From NCBI RefSeq assembly GCF_003854965.1, contig NZ_RQPI01000006.1, positions 62,001 to 126,000 on the forward strand: a stretch of 64,000 nt of DNA, given 5' to 3'. A program made the position numbers and the translations under genes. The notes below the pieces were generated by a model. The model did no database searches and was not told the DNA's origin. It was given only the letters and a program-made list of their open reading frames with translations. Positions 7,492-17,142 of the stretch are shown here, piece by piece. Positions within the stretch are counted from its first letter, which is position 1. The number at the start of each line of letters is the position of its first letter. Origin of the DNA: Paenibacillus rhizophilus (lineage in GTDB: Bacteria; Bacillota; Bacilli; Paenibacillales; Paenibacillaceae).

Positions 7492-9290
7492 CGGACCGCC
7501 TCCTCGCTTGATAGCTGGGAGCTGCAGATTTCACGGTATACCTCGCAGCTGTGAAGTAAATCCTCATGCCGGCCGACGCCGGCAATCCGCCCGTCTTCGA
7601 GCACGATAATTTTGTCGGCCTGCCGCACGGTGCCGACCCGCTGGGAAACGACAAGCGTCGTCATCCCGGCGCGGGTCTCATTCAGCGCGCGGCGCAGCGC
7701 CGCGTCCGTGGCGAAGTCGAGCGCGCTGGAGGAATCGTCCAGAATGAGAATGTCCGGACGTCCGATCACCGCCCGCGCGATAGTCAGCCGCTGCTTCTGC
7801 CCGCCGGACAGGTTTAGTCCGCCGCGCGAAACCGCCGTATCCAAGCCTTCGGGCAGCTTGGAGATGAACTCCTCCGCCTGCGCGACAGCAGCGGCTACGC
7901 GGATTTCGTCTTCGGTCGCATCCGGTTTCCCCCAGCGGATGTTGCCCTCGATGGTGCCCGTAAAAAGCACCGCTTTTTGCGGGACGATGCCTATGGACTT
8001 CCTGAGCCGAAGAAGCGGATAGTCTTTGACGTTCACACCGTCCACCCGCACCTCGCCTGAGAAGGCGTCATAGAAGCGGGGAATCAGATTGACGAACGTC
8101 GATTTGCCCGAGCCCGTGCCGCCAATCAAACCTACGGTCTCCCCCCGCTCGATTTTCACGGAAATATCGTCCAGCGCAAGCTCTCCGGCACTGCTGTAAC
8201 CGAAAGACACATGGTCGAACTCAATGGCGGGAATCCGGGCAGCAGACGCTGAAGAACCGTTCCGGCCCGCTTGAACGGCAGGGAATACAGCCGCTTCCCT
8301 TGTTTCGGCAACCGGCGGAACTGCCGGATGCTCCGGCTCCGTCACTGAACTGAACGCCGCCAGCACTTCGTTTACTCTGGCCAGTGACGAATTGGCTTTG
8401 GTGAATATAATTACCAAATTTGAGGTGACGATCAGCGCCAGCAATATCTGCGTGACATAGTTGATAAAAGCGATGATTTCCCCCTGCGAGAGCCGGCCCG
8501 CATTAATATGAATTCCCCCCGCCCAAAGAATCGCGAGGATGGAAGCATTGACCACCAGAGAGGTCAATGGGCTGAGCAGAGCGGAAATCCGGCCAACGCG
8601 CAAAGCCGTGGCCGTGACGTCGTCCGCAGCGGCGACGAAGCGCTCTTTTTCCTTGCGCCGTTTGGCGAAAGCGCGGATGACCCGGATGCCGGACAGATTC
8701 TCGCTCAGCACCTGGGCGATGCCGTCCAGCTTCTGCTGATACTTGCGGTACAGCGGCGACGAACGCGAAATGATCCAATACAGCAAAGCAGCAAAGACCG
8801 GCGCGGCAGCCAGCAGCACAAGCGACAACCGGAAGTCTAGGATCATAGACATAACGATCGCTCCAATGGCGATAAACGGCGCGCGTATCACAAGCCGGAT
8901 CAGCATGGCAACCGCCAGCTGGAGCTGATTCACATCATTCGTGATCCGGTTGATCAGCGAAGGCGTGCCGAATTTGTCAAGTTCCGCGTAGGACAGCGAA
9001 GAAATATGCCGGAACATCGCATTGCGCAGCCTCGTGCCGAAGCCCTGCGACGCCCGGGCCGCCGAATACTGGCATACCATGGAGCAGGCGAAGCCAAGGA
9101 TGGACATCAGCAGCATGAGCCCTCCCATCCGATATACATAAGCGGAGTTATGCGGTCCGATGCCCCGGTTCACCATCAGCGCGACGATGGTCGGCAGCAG
9201 CAGTTCAAGGATCGCCTCCAACAGCTTGAAAATCGGGCCGATAATCAGCTGTTTCCGGTAAGGCTTCAGAAACACGGTAATCTTATTCAT
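7488..9290 (-). CDS. ABC exporter subunit, ATP-binding/permease with degenerate catalytic site (first gene)
   Basis: This 600-residue subunit has an N-terminal six-helix exporter domain (about 15-310), an Ala/Pro-rich linker (about 330-355) and a C-terminal ATPase. Walker A is GGTGSGKST and the signature LSGGQKQR is canonical. Walker B reads ILILDDSSSALD: Asp stands where the catalytic Glu is expected. Such asymmetry is known for heterodimeric exporters (TM287/288, BmrCD), in which one ATP site is non-hydrolytic. It is the first gene of a two-gene operon, divergent from a LysR regulator. The ribosome-binding site before ATG 9290 is weak. Confidence 0.9.
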   Translation of the reverse strand: MNKITVFLKPYRKQLIIGPIFKLLEAILELLLPTIVALMVNRGIGPHNSAYVYRMGGLMLLMSILGFACSMVCQYSAARASQGFGTRLRNAMFRHISSLSYAELDKFGTPSLINRITNDVNQLQLAVAMLIRLVIRAPFIAIGAIVMSMILDFRLSLVLLAAAPVFAALLYWIISRSSPLYRKYQQKLDGIAQVLSENLSGIRVIRAFAKRRKEKERFVAAADDVTATALRVGRISALLSPLTSLVVNASILAILWAGGIHINAGRLSQGEIIAFINYVTQILLALIVTSNLVIIFTKANSSLARVNEVLAAFSSVTEPEHPAVPPVAETREAAVFPAVQAGRNGSSASAARIPAIEFDHVSFGYSSAGELALDDISVKIERGETVGLIGGTGSGKSTFVNLIPRFYDAFSGEVRVDGVNVKDYPLLRLRKSIGIVPQKAVLFTGTIEGNIRWGKPDATEDEIRVAAAVAQAEEFISKLPEGLDTAVSRGGLNLSGGQKQRLTIARAVIGRPDILILDDSSSALDFATDAALRRALNETRAGMTTLVVSQRVGTVRQADKIIVLEDGRIAGVGRHEDLLHSCEVYREICSSQLSSEEAVR

Positions 9291-9352
9291 TGCTTAGTCA
9301 CATCCATCCGAGAAGAAATACGTTAAATATTTCACAAATAGTAAAAGGCCAG

Positions 9353-9369
9353 TTATGATTATGTCATAA
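9353..9369. promoter_or_regulatory. LysR-type operator in the divergent promoter region
   Basis: TTATGA-TTATG-TCATAA is a perfect 6-bp inverted repeat with a T-N11-A core. This is the standard form of a LysR-family binding site, and it lies between the exporter operon and the lysR-type gene it probably controls. The assignment is from symmetry and position. Confidence 0.6.
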
Positions 9370-9444
9370 CTATTTCCATATTAATAATATTGGATTCGTA
9401 TCGCTTCGATATGATTAACATATATCAAAAGGCGGAGATTCGTG

Positions 9445-10320
9445 ATGGACATCAGACAGCTCAAATATTTTCTAACGATTGCGGAGGAAGGCCAGATTAC
9501 ATCGGCGGCGCGGAGGCTGCAAATGGCGCAGCCGCCGCTAAGCCAGCAGTTAAAACAGCTGGAAGAAGAGCTTGGCGTCAAGCTGGTGGAACGGGGACCG
9601 CGCAGCATCCAGCTTACGGACGCGGGGGTGATTTTGCGGAACCGGGCGCAGCAAATTCTTGATTTAGCCGATGCAACGACCAGGGAAATCGGCGATTATG
9701 TCAAGGGACTTACGGGGACGCTGTCCATCGGGACCGTCTCCTCCTCAGGCGCCGCCCTGCTGCAGGACCGGCTGTGCGAGTTCCACCGGACCTATGAAGG
9801 AGTCAAATTTGAAATTCATGAGGGCAACACGTTCAAGATCATCGACCTGCTGGGCAAGGGAATCGTGGAGCTCGGCATTGTGCGCACGCCGTTCAATCCG
9901 GCCAACCTCGAATGCCGCTATGCCGATTCCGAACCGATGATCGCCGTGATGAACCGGGAGCTTGATTTTAGCGCCGGCCAAACTATGGTTGACCTTGGCG
10001 AACTGAAAGACAAGCCCCTCATCATCTACCGGCGGTTCGAGCAGCTGATTACCGACGCCTGCCTGGAGCATGGCTTCGAGCCGCAGCTGTTCTGCATGAA
10101 CGACGACGCCCGGACCACGCTGCTGTGGGCAAACGCAGGGCTTGGCATCGGCATTGTTCCTAAATCCGCTTTCGGGCTTGTAAGCAGCGGCAACCTGCTC
10201 TATAAAGAAATCAACAGCGACTCATTGCGCACGCGCATTGCCGCCATTATGATGAAGGGAAAATATGCGTCTACCCTGGCGACCAAGTTTTTCGAGAGTT
10301 TTGGTCAAGGGGAACGCTGA
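9445..10320 (+). CDS. LysR-family transcriptional regulator
   Basis: The 291-residue protein has the standard LysR layout: an N-terminal winged helix-turn-helix (MDIRQLKYFLTIAEEGQITS, then AARRLQMAQPPLSQQLKQLE), a linker helix to about residue 85, and a two-lobe effector-binding domain (GTLSIGTVSSSG to the end). It resembles CysL/CzcR-type regulators that activate divergent genes on sensing a small molecule. ATG 9445 lies behind a GGCGGAG site; a GTG one codon upstream is also possible. Divergence from the exporter genes, with a T-N11-A palindrome between, suggests it controls them and itself. The DoxX-like gene follows after 40 bases. Confidence 0.9.
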   Translation: MDIRQLKYFLTIAEEGQITSAARRLQMAQPPLSQQLKQLEEELGVKLVERGPRSIQLTDAGVILRNRAQQILDLADATTREIGDYVKGLTGTLSIGTVSSSGAALLQDRLCEFHRTYEGVKFEIHEGNTFKIIDLLGKGIVELGIVRTPFNPANLECRYADSEPMIAVMNRELDFSAGQTMVDLGELKDKPLIIYRRFEQLITDACLEHGFEPQLFCMNDDARTTLLWANAGLGIGIVPKSAFGLVSSGNLLYKEINSDSLRTRIAAIMMKGKYASTLATKFFESFGQGER

Positions 10321-10360
10321 ATGTAAGCCTTCAATTCCACTTTCGACAGGAGGAATACCC

Positions 10361-10795
10361 ATGGCGCCTTTCATTGTTCTTATTGTTTCTTTCGTGCTGT
10401 TCCGTGCGCTCGGCCTGCTCGGCCTCACCCCTTTCGACGGCTGGCATCCGTCGCTTCAGGCGGCTGCGGCAGTCATGCTGCTGCTCACCGCTTCCGCCCA
10501 CTGGGGAAAACGCAGAGCCGACTTGATCCGCATGGTTCCTTCCTCTTTTCCAAGGCCCGGGCTTATCGTTACCATTACCGGCTTGCTTGAGATTGCCGGC
10601 GCTGTCGGCCTTCTCTTTCCCGCCACTTCGCGGGCTGCGTCATGGTGTTTGACTGCGCTGCTGATCGCAATGTTTCCCGCCAATGTGCATGCTGCCAAAA
10701 AGAAGCTGACCATTGGCGGCAGGCCGGTTCCCGGACTGCCTGTCCGCACCCTGCTCCAGCTGGTGTTTATAGCAGCCGTACTGCTCGCGGGGTAA
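10361..10795 (+). CDS. DoxX-like family membrane protein
   Basis: A 144-residue integral membrane protein with four predicted helices: MAPFIVLIVSFVLFRALGLLG, a segment with AAAAVMLLLTASAHW, PGLIVTITGLLEIAGAVGLLF and a final VRTLLQLVFIAAVLLAG. The layout and the GLLEIAGAVGLL segment match the DoxX-like/DUF4281-type small membrane proteins. Their function is poorly known; some are linked to redox or detoxification. AGGAGG lies 7 bases before the ATG. It starts 40 bases after the LysR gene on the same strand, so the two may be one transcript and one regulon. Confidence 0.75.
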   Translation: MAPFIVLIVSFVLFRALGLLGLTPFDGWHPSLQAAAAVMLLLTASAHWGKRRADLIRMVPSSFPRPGLIVTITGLLEIAGAVGLLFPATSRAASWCLTALLIAMFPANVHAAKKKLTIGGRPVPGLPVRTLLQLVFIAAVLLAG

Positions 10796-10918
10796 GGATT
10801 GGGGAAGCTCCCCTTGTTACGGTCCCGCGTCTTGGGGTACAACTGGTTTAGAAAAGGCTGGAACTGTGCTAAATTAATGAAAGCGAAATAACATTCATAC
10901 AGAGGATAGGTGAAACCA

Positions 10919-12859
10919 TTGCAGAATTTCGGATTCTCAAGAGTCGCGGCCGCTTCCCCTGAGCTTCGGGTTGCCGACTGTATATTTAATGCCGATAAAA
11001 TTATGGAAGTTATTGAACAAGCGGACAAGCAGCAAGTGGAATACCTTGTTCTGCCGGAGCTATGCATCACTGGCTATACATGCGCGGATTTGTTCATGCA
11101 GCGCCGGCTGCTTGACTCCGCCTTGGAGGCGCTGCTCGCCATCGCCGGCAAGACCGCGGGCCTGAGCATGGTCGTGATTGCCGGCCTTCCCATCGAAATC
11201 AGAGGGCGGCTCTATAATTGCGCCGCCGTTATTCAGAATGGAAGCATTCTCGGGATTGTGCCGAAGACCTGCATTCCCGGATACAGCGAGTTCTACGAGC
11301 CCCGGTGGTTTGCCGGAGCCGAAGAACTGGAGACGGCGGAGTTCCGCATCGGGGGAGCTTCAGTTCCGATCGGCAGCGATCTCATGTTTGTCTGCGACGG
11401 AAATTCCAACCTTGTCTTCGGTGTGGAAATCTGCGAGGATCTGTGGGTTCCCGTTCCTCCGAGCAGCCGGCTGGCCCAGGCGGGAGCGGTGCTGCTGTTC
11501 AACCCGTCCGCCAGCAACGAGCTCGTCGGTAAGGCCGATTACCGGCGGCAGCTTGTCAGCAGCCAATCCGCGTCCTGCGTGGCGGGATACGTCTACGCCG
11601 GCAGCAATACCGGCGAATCGTCGACGGACGTCGTCTTCGGCGGCCATTCCATCATCGCCGAGAACGGACAGACGCTGGCGGAATCCGACCGGTTCACCCA
11701 TGAGAGCCGGATCACCATCGCCGACATCGACATTCCGAAAATCCATTATTCCCGTATGATAATGGGAACCTTCCGGGGCGGCCGGGGCGGTGCCGATTAC
11801 CGTGAGATTGCATTCGGCAATCCCGCCCGCCAGAGCGATTCGCCCCGGAAACTGGCCCGCAACGTGGTCACCAATCCCTTTGTTCCGGGCAATCCGCTGC
11901 AGCGGGACGAGCGCTGCCAGGAAATACTGTCGATCCAGACCTCCGGCCTGATGAAGCGCATCCGCCACATCGGCACCAAACAGGCAGTCATCGGCATTTC
12001 GGGCGGACTCGATTCCACACTCGCGCTGCTTGTCGCGGTAAAAGCGATGCAGCTTCTTGGACGCCCGGCGAGCGACGTGCTTGCCGTCACGATGCCCGGC
12101 TTCGGAACGACGAACCGGACGTATGATAATGCCGTCGGCCTGATCAAGGCCCTGGGCGCTTCGATGAAGGTCGTCGATATCAAGGCCGCCTGCTTGCAGC
12201 ATTTCGCGGATATCGGGCATGACAAGGACGTTCACGATTTGACCTACGAGAACGTCCAGGCCAGGGAACGGACGCAGATTCTGATGGATCTCGCCAACAA
12301 GAACGGCGGCATCGTCATCGGCACCGGCGACCTGTCCGAGCTGGCCCTCGGCTGGTGTACCTACAACGGCGACCATATGTCCATGTACGGCGTCAATTCG
12401 GGAATTCCGAAGACACTGATCAAATATGCCGTCCAGTGGTACGCCGACCACGAGGCGGACGAAACCGCCGCCAAGTTCCTGTATGATATTATCGCCACGG
12501 GAATCAGTCCGGAGCTGCTGCCGCCTTCGCCGGATGGCGAAATCGCGCAGCTCACGGAAAATATTCTCGGACCTTACGATGTGCATGATTTCTACCTGTA
12601 TCATATGCTAAGAACGGGCGCTCCGCCTGCAAAAATCCTATATCTTGCGGAGCATGCTTTCGGCGATACCTTCACAAGGGAACAGCTGGTACAGTGGATG
12701 CGCGTGTTCTACAGCCGCTTCTTCTCCCAGCAGTTTAAACGCTCCTGCCTGCCGGACGGCCCAAAGGTCGGCACCGTCAGCCTTTCCCCGCGCGGAGATT
12801 GGCGCATGCCGAGCGACGCTTCTGCCTCGCTCTGGCTGCGGGAAGTGGAAGAGCTGTAG
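10919..12859 (+). CDS. nadE: NAD(+) synthase, glutamine-hydrolysing
   Basis: The 646-residue protein joins a nitrilase-type glutaminase domain (about residues 1-290) to an ammonia-dependent NAD synthase domain (about 330-646). The glutaminase triad is visible as Glu in LVLPELCITGY, Lys in IVPKTCIPGY and Cys in GVEICEDLW. The synthase has the ATP PP-loop ISGGLDSTLAL and the GTGDLSELALGWCTYNGDHM motif. It makes NAD from nicotinic acid adenine dinucleotide, using ammonia channelled from glutamine. I favour the TTG at 10919, which has AGGTGA 6 bases upstream and fits the usual short N-terminus, over the GTG at 10910. The gene stands alone, with a strong bidirectional terminator behind it. Confidence 0.93.
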   Translation: MQNFGFSRVAAASPELRVADCIFNADKIMEVIEQADKQQVEYLVLPELCITGYTCADLFMQRRLLDSALEALLAIAGKTAGLSMVVIAGLPIEIRGRLYNCAAVIQNGSILGIVPKTCIPGYSEFYEPRWFAGAEELETAEFRIGGASVPIGSDLMFVCDGNSNLVFGVEICEDLWVPVPPSSRLAQAGAVLLFNPSASNELVGKADYRRQLVSSQSASCVAGYVYAGSNTGESSTDVVFGGHSIIAENGQTLAESDRFTHESRITIADIDIPKIHYSRMIMGTFRGGRGGADYREIAFGNPARQSDSPRKLARNVVTNPFVPGNPLQRDERCQEILSIQTSGLMKRIRHIGTKQAVIGISGGLDSTLALLVAVKAMQLLGRPASDVLAVTMPGFGTTNRTYDNAVGLIKALGASMKVVDIKAACLQHFADIGHDKDVHDLTYENVQARERTQILMDLANKNGGIVIGTGDLSELALGWCTYNGDHMSMYGVNSGIPKTLIKYAVQWYADHEADETAAKFLYDIIATGISPELLPPSPDGEIAQLTENILGPYDVHDFYLYHMLRTGAPPAKILYLAEHAFGDTFTREQLVQWMRVFYSRFFSQQFKRSCLPDGPKVGTVSLSPRGDWRMPSDASASLWLREVEEL

Positions 12860-12953
12860 GGCGGTACAATGGAACGAACGGATTGAAATTTTTTGCGGAT
12901 TCTTTCGTCTTAAAGCAGTAAAAGGCGACTTCAGCCGAACAACGGCTGGATCG

Positions 12954-13003
12954 AAAAAGCGGCTGAAGCGGCTCAAAAGTGAGCACAGCTTCAGCCGCTT
13001 TTT
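12954..13003. terminator. Bidirectional terminator between nadE and cysK
   Basis: Long arms AAAAAGCGGCTGAAGC and GCTTCAGCCGCTTTTT enclose a short loop, with a T-run on either strand. The genes on both sides converge on it. Confidence 0.9.
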
Positions 13004-13037
13004 ATTGTCCATGCCATTCGCCTCATCAAGCCCTTGG

Positions 13038-13961
13038 TTATGAAAAGATACCCATGCTCAAATAACGCTCGCCCGAATCAGGCGCAATGCAGAGCACCCG
13101 CTTGCCGCTGCCCAGTCTTTCAGCCTCTCTCAAGGCGGTCCACACCGCCGCGCCGCCGGACGGGCCGATCAGAATTCCTTCCCTGGCCGACATGGCCCGG
13201 ACGGTATTCAGGGCATCCTCGTCGGAGACCTGCACGATCTCCTCATACACATCCGTATTCAAAATGGTGGGAACGAATCCCGGGCTTGTCCCCACCAGCT
13301 TGTGCGGGCCCGGTTCTCCGCCGGATAATACCGGCGACCCCTTCGGCTCGACTACAAGAATGCGCAGCTCAGGCAGATGCTCCCGCAGCGTCTCTCCCGT
13401 GCCGGTGATGGTGCCGCCGGTTCCCGAGGTCGCCACAAATACATCCAGCTTACCCTCCATTTGCTCCAAAATCTCGATCGCCGTCGTTGTACGGTGGATG
13501 TCGGGATTGGCTTTGTTCTCGAATTGCTGCGGAATAAAGCTTCCTTCCGTTTGCTTCCCAAGCTCCAGCGCTTTGGCGATGGCTCCCGGCATCCGCTCGG
13601 CAGCGGGCGTAAGCACCACTTCCGCCCCGTACGCTTTCAGCAGATTGATCCGCTCCTTGGTCATATTGTCCGGCATGACCATAATCGCCCGGTATCCCTT
13701 GGCCGCGGCGTTCATCGCCAGCCCGATTCCCGTATTGCCGCTCGTCGGCTCGATAATGGTGCCGCCCGGTTTCAGGAGCCCGTCCTTCTCGGCCTGCAGG
13801 ATCAGATTGTACGCTGCCCGGTCCTTTACGCTTCCGCTCGGATTGAACCGCTCAAGCTTGACGTACAGTTCCGCATCATTCGGTCCGGTCAGGCGGTTCA
13901 GCCGGACAACCGGGGTATCGCCGATCAGTTCCGAAATATTGTTGACTACTCTCGTCGACAT
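13038..13961 (-). CDS. cysK: Cysteine synthase (O-acetylserine sulfhydrylase)
   Basis: This 307-residue PLP enzyme forms cysteine from O-acetylserine and sulfide. The PLP Lys is in PSGSVKDRAA (near residue 45), the substrate loop is TSGNTGIGLA, the phosphate-binding loop is ATSGTGGTITGTG, and GPSGGAAVW lies near the C-terminus. Length and all active-site motifs fit the CysK/CysM fold. The segment LVGTSPGFVPTILN stands where CysK usually has a GIGAGFIP-type motif, so an exact paralogue (CysK, CysM or an OAS-like relative) is not certain. GGAGG precedes the ATG. It appears to be a single gene. Confidence 0.9.
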   Translation of the reverse strand: MSTRVVNNISELIGDTPVVRLNRLTGPNDAELYVKLERFNPSGSVKDRAAYNLILQAEKDGLLKPGGTIIEPTSGNTGIGLAMNAAAKGYRAIMVMPDNMTKERINLLKAYGAEVVLTPAAERMPGAIAKALELGKQTEGSFIPQQFENKANPDIHRTTTAIEILEQMEGKLDVFVATSGTGGTITGTGETLREHLPELRILVVEPKGSPVLSGGEPGPHKLVGTSPGFVPTILNTDVYEEIVQVSDEDALNTVRAMSAREGILIGPSGGAAVWTALREAERLGSGKRVLCIAPDSGERYLSMGIFS

Positions 13962-14051
13962 AACAGACCTCCTTCGTTCCTACCCTGGAACATTGTACCG
14001 TGTTCAGAAAACGATGTCGAATGCCGCGGCTGCCGGTTGGTATAAAGCCGA

Positions 14052-14083
14052 ATAAATAATAAACCCCCGGGATAACCCGAGGG
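14052..14083 (-). terminator. Terminator after the acyltransferase-like gene
   Basis: On the minus strand CCCTCGGG-TTAT-CCCGGGGG is followed by TTTATTATTT. A second hairpin (CTGCCGAG/CTCGGCAG) lies just before it at about 14091-14111. Confidence 0.65.
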
Positions 14084-14131
14084 TCCAGTCTGCCGAGACC
14101 AGCTCGGCAGCTATTTTATATCCAATTCATT

Positions 14132-15346
14132 TCACGCATCCTCTAATGATCGAACCGGCCCGGAAAGCCCGGCTGTATCCAACTGCTCCGGCTGTCCCAA
14201 GACTGGCGGCAAACTCCGTTCGCTGCTCAGCAACGCCCCATTTGCTGCCGCGCCCGGCTGCGAATTTGTGCTATTTGGAACAAATGTAAAAATGGAAAAG
14301 AGCACCTGGGACAGCTTTTTATAATTGCAGGCAAAAGCCAAGCCGAGTACAGCCTCCAACGTCACAATAAGTCCATAAGAATCGACGGCCGCGGGCACCA
14401 GCAGGATCAGCATCAGCAGCCCCAACCAGGGCAGCTTATGATTAAATAGCGCTTCAACATATTTGTTGATCCATAATACGGCGTTCATTCCGATATAGCT
14501 GACCAGCAAAACCCCCGCCCAAACCATGTAGACGTTGATCGAATACAGTTTGAAATGAGTGAGTAAAAAGATCAGGAACACATGAACGTACAAGAACAGA
14601 AAAGAATGTTTGCCGAAAAACAGCAGCGGGTTCTTCAAAGAATATTGCCGGATCGACCTGAACAGGGAAAACGACATAAACAGAAGTACCAGGGAAAGGA
14701 AAAAGTAACCTGGCGACATATTGTACTTTATCAGAAATTCCGTCTCCCTCGGGGTAAGAACATAAGCCGCCGCCAGACCACATGCCGCAGCTATACCGCA
14801 GATCAGATTCACCAGCCTGCCGCTCCGGTAGGCGAACACGCCAAGCAAAAATATCGAAAACCAGGGGACGAAAGTAAAATAAGTGTAATCCCCCTCCGGA
14901 ATGAAGAATTGCTTGCCAGGAAAAGAAGGTACTTTTGCCGTAAATATAAAGTGCATGGCGAACAGGAAGACGCCCAATATCAGATACACGTAGCGGCCGG
15001 GCCTGAAATACTTTTCTAACAAAATAATGGCAAGTACGCTCATCGCCACGATTTGCGGCACATCCGAAACGGGATCCGACCAAATGAAGGGCCTCCACAA
15101 AGCGTTATAGGATAATCCAATGACAGCAAAGACGAAGTAAAAGGCAAGCAGCGGCAGGACGTTTTTCTTACTCTGGAAGATTGAAGTGATACCGGATACG
15201 GCGAAGAATAAGACAGGGGCCAACCCTCCGATTATTTGAAACGAGCGACTGCTTCCCGAAAAAACAAGACCGGTATGAGCCATAATCATCAGCAAACAGC
15301 TAAAGCCTTTCATCGCGTCCAATGAATAATCGTACTTTTTGTCCAT
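14132..15346 (-). CDS. Membrane acyltransferase-like protein (acyltransferase 3 / DUF1624 type)
   Basis: The 404-residue protein has about ten membrane helices and starts DYSLDAMKGFSCLLMIMAHTG. This start, with the conserved Asp and a membrane-embedded His, is typical of acyltransferase-3 and heparan-glucosaminide N-acetyltransferase-like membrane enzymes, which move acetyl groups across the membrane to a glycan. The C-terminal 55 residues are hydrophilic, Ser/Pro-rich and probably disordered. Its acceptor is unknown. A GGAGTGGAGAG site precedes the ATG. Base composition is somewhat AT-richer than cysK and the genes around it. Confidence 0.7.
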   Translation of the reverse strand: MDKKYDYSLDAMKGFSCLLMIMAHTGLVFSGSSRSFQIIGGLAPVLFFAVSGITSIFQSKKNVLPLLAFYFVFAVIGLSYNALWRPFIWSDPVSDVPQIVAMSVLAIILLEKYFRPGRYVYLILGVFLFAMHFIFTAKVPSFPGKQFFIPEGDYTYFTFVPWFSIFLLGVFAYRSGRLVNLICGIAAACGLAAAYVLTPRETEFLIKYNMSPGYFFLSLVLLFMSFSLFRSIRQYSLKNPLLFFGKHSFLFLYVHVFLIFLLTHFKLYSINVYMVWAGVLLVSYIGMNAVLWINKYVEALFNHKLPWLGLLMLILLVPAAVDSYGLIVTLEAVLGLAFACNYKKLSQVLFSIFTFVPNSTNSQPGAAANGALLSSERSLPPVLGQPEQLDTAGLSGPVRSLEDA

Positions 15347-15518
15347 CTCTCCACTCCTCTTACATCGTAATCTTTGTCAGTTGGCCCTCAAATCATAGTG
15401 CATCAAGTCCACCAGCCGATTCTTATGTAAGTGAAGTAATACTAACAGCTACATATTTTCGCATCAATAATACATTAGTGTAAAAAAAAGGGCACTCCGG
15501 AGTTATATACTTTCGTCC

Positions 15519-17027
15519 CTACTTCTCCAAATACCGGTCGAGCTCCGTTAGTGCCCGGTGGCGCGACAGATTAAAGGCAGGCCACTTGCCGTTCGTTTTT
15601 GCTAGATCCATGCGCTTAGTCCGCAATCCGCTGTCCATCATTCCGTTTTGGTTCCGGCTGAACTCGATGAGCCGAGGCACCGTGTCGCTCGACAACGTGA
15701 TAAGATAAGCCGCATCGATCTTGCCGGTGGCTTCGTAGCGCGCGATATTTTTCCCCGCTATAATGGCATCCATTCCGATAAAATTCATGACCAGATAAGC
15801 CGCACCAATCAGCACAATATAGCATCTGGCCAGCGGAAAGCGCGAAAGGCCGATGCGCAGCGCCGTCACAATCAGCAGCAGACCCAGAAATATCATGAAG
15901 GCATGCACCAGAAACCGGATGGTCGTATAGCCGTAAGCCTCTTCGTAAAGGGCCAGCCGCGTATAAGCGGAATACAGCATCACCGCCGAGCAGCCCGTCA
16001 GAAGATAAAGCAGCCCGCGAATCGCCTTGTTCAGCTTCTCCGTCCCCTTGGTCCCCAGCAGCAGCAGCCCGAGCAGGATAACAAAATTGATGCCCGCTAC
16101 CATAATCAGTTCGAAGAACCCTCTCCTTGCGTACTCCGCATAGGTGTCTCCCGATGGCAGCACGCCCTGCCAGGCGCCGAACAGATAAGAGAATTGCACG
16201 CAGACAAACAGCACATATACGGTGTTAACCGCAGTCAGTACGGTGGCTGCAATGATCGAATCGACCCGGAAATCCGGCCATTCAGTCTTGTTCGTTTGCT
16301 CCGGCCGCGCTAAGGCTACCGGAACCTCCTCTTCTTTAAGGGGAAACAGAAATCCCCGCAGGAGCCCGAAAAAAAACATCCCCAGGAGCAGCGCCCACAG
16401 CGTACGGGTCAAGCCTTCCACAAACGACACGTTGCTCAGCCATACCGGTATTTCCGACAGCACGCTGTGAAACACTCCGTCCGCCGAGGACAGCAGCAGC
16501 AGGACAACCAGCAGCAGCGGGAAGGAAATGCAGAGGCCAATCAGTACTTTACCGAGAACCTGCCTGTTCTTCCCTTCTTCCGATTGTCCGGAGGCTTTCT
16601 TGAAGACGTCAACGATGCGGGGCCACTGCCGCAGGTTCTGCGGAATCAGATGGTCGAGCGCCCCGAAGACAAGGGAGAACTGGTCATAAGCCGGTCTTCC
16701 GTCGCCGATCATATAAGCCAAATGCAAGAAGATCATCAAGGGAAGAACAAGCGTGTTCAAATGGTAAAAAAATTCATTGGCGAACAGGCCGAATGTCAAG
16801 GAAAGCAACAAGATAAAAGCCAGTCCCGCATATCCCGCCGCCGGGGGCTTGCGGATTTTATCCTTGGCAAAGCACAGCATGTAAGCGTAAAAAAGAACGG
16901 TGAACAGCGGATACGACACACCGTACCGGTTCCCCAGGAACAGATACTGGTGGATAACGGCCAGCGCAAAAGCAGCTGCCGGGAGCGCTAGGGAACGCGA
17001 CGATTTGGTTGAAACTTCTTCGCTCAT
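15519..17027 (-). CDS. DUF4173/DUF4153-family membrane protein
   Basis: This 502-residue protein has about twelve membrane helices. It matches the DUF4173 layout: an N-terminal block of helices (ALPAAAFALAVIHQYLFLG onward), a middle loop with SADGVFHSVLSEIP, further helix pairs, and a soluble C-terminal tail with NQNGMMDSGLRTKRM. The function of the family is unknown. The first Met of the open frame is at 17042, but GGAGGG sits 6 bases before the ATG at 17027, so that start is preferred. It is divergent from the SgrR-type gene. A short ACTCCGGAGT palindrome with a T-run, at about 15481-15503, may terminate it. Confidence 0.7.
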   Translation of the reverse strand: MSEEVSTKSSRSLALPAAAFALAVIHQYLFLGNRYGVSYPLFTVLFYAYMLCFAKDKIRKPPAAGYAGLAFILLLSLTFGLFANEFFYHLNTLVLPLMIFLHLAYMIGDGRPAYDQFSLVFGALDHLIPQNLRQWPRIVDVFKKASGQSEEGKNRQVLGKVLIGLCISFPLLLVVLLLLSSADGVFHSVLSEIPVWLSNVSFVEGLTRTLWALLLGMFFFGLLRGFLFPLKEEEVPVALARPEQTNKTEWPDFRVDSIIAATVLTAVNTVYVLFVCVQFSYLFGAWQGVLPSGDTYAEYARRGFFELIMVAGINFVILLGLLLLGTKGTEKLNKAIRGLLYLLTGCSAVMLYSAYTRLALYEEAYGYTTIRFLVHAFMIFLGLLLIVTALRIGLSRFPLARCYIVLIGAAYLVMNFIGMDAIIAGKNIARYEATGKIDAAYLITLSSDTVPRLIEFSRNQNGMMDSGLRTKRMDLAKTNGKWPAFNLSRHRALTELDRYLEK

Positions 17028-17142
17028 GGGAAATCCCTCCATTTTCTTACTTACTCCGTCTTATTTTAGATGATAAAATAAGAAGATAAAGAGAAATAAA
17101 TGTAGATTTATTTCCTATTTTCAACGGAAGGATTGAACACGG

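Noticed and set aside
11360..12604. A 414-codon open frame antisense to nadE.
   Set aside because: It is a shadow of a high-GC coding region; nadE on the other strand has every expected motif.
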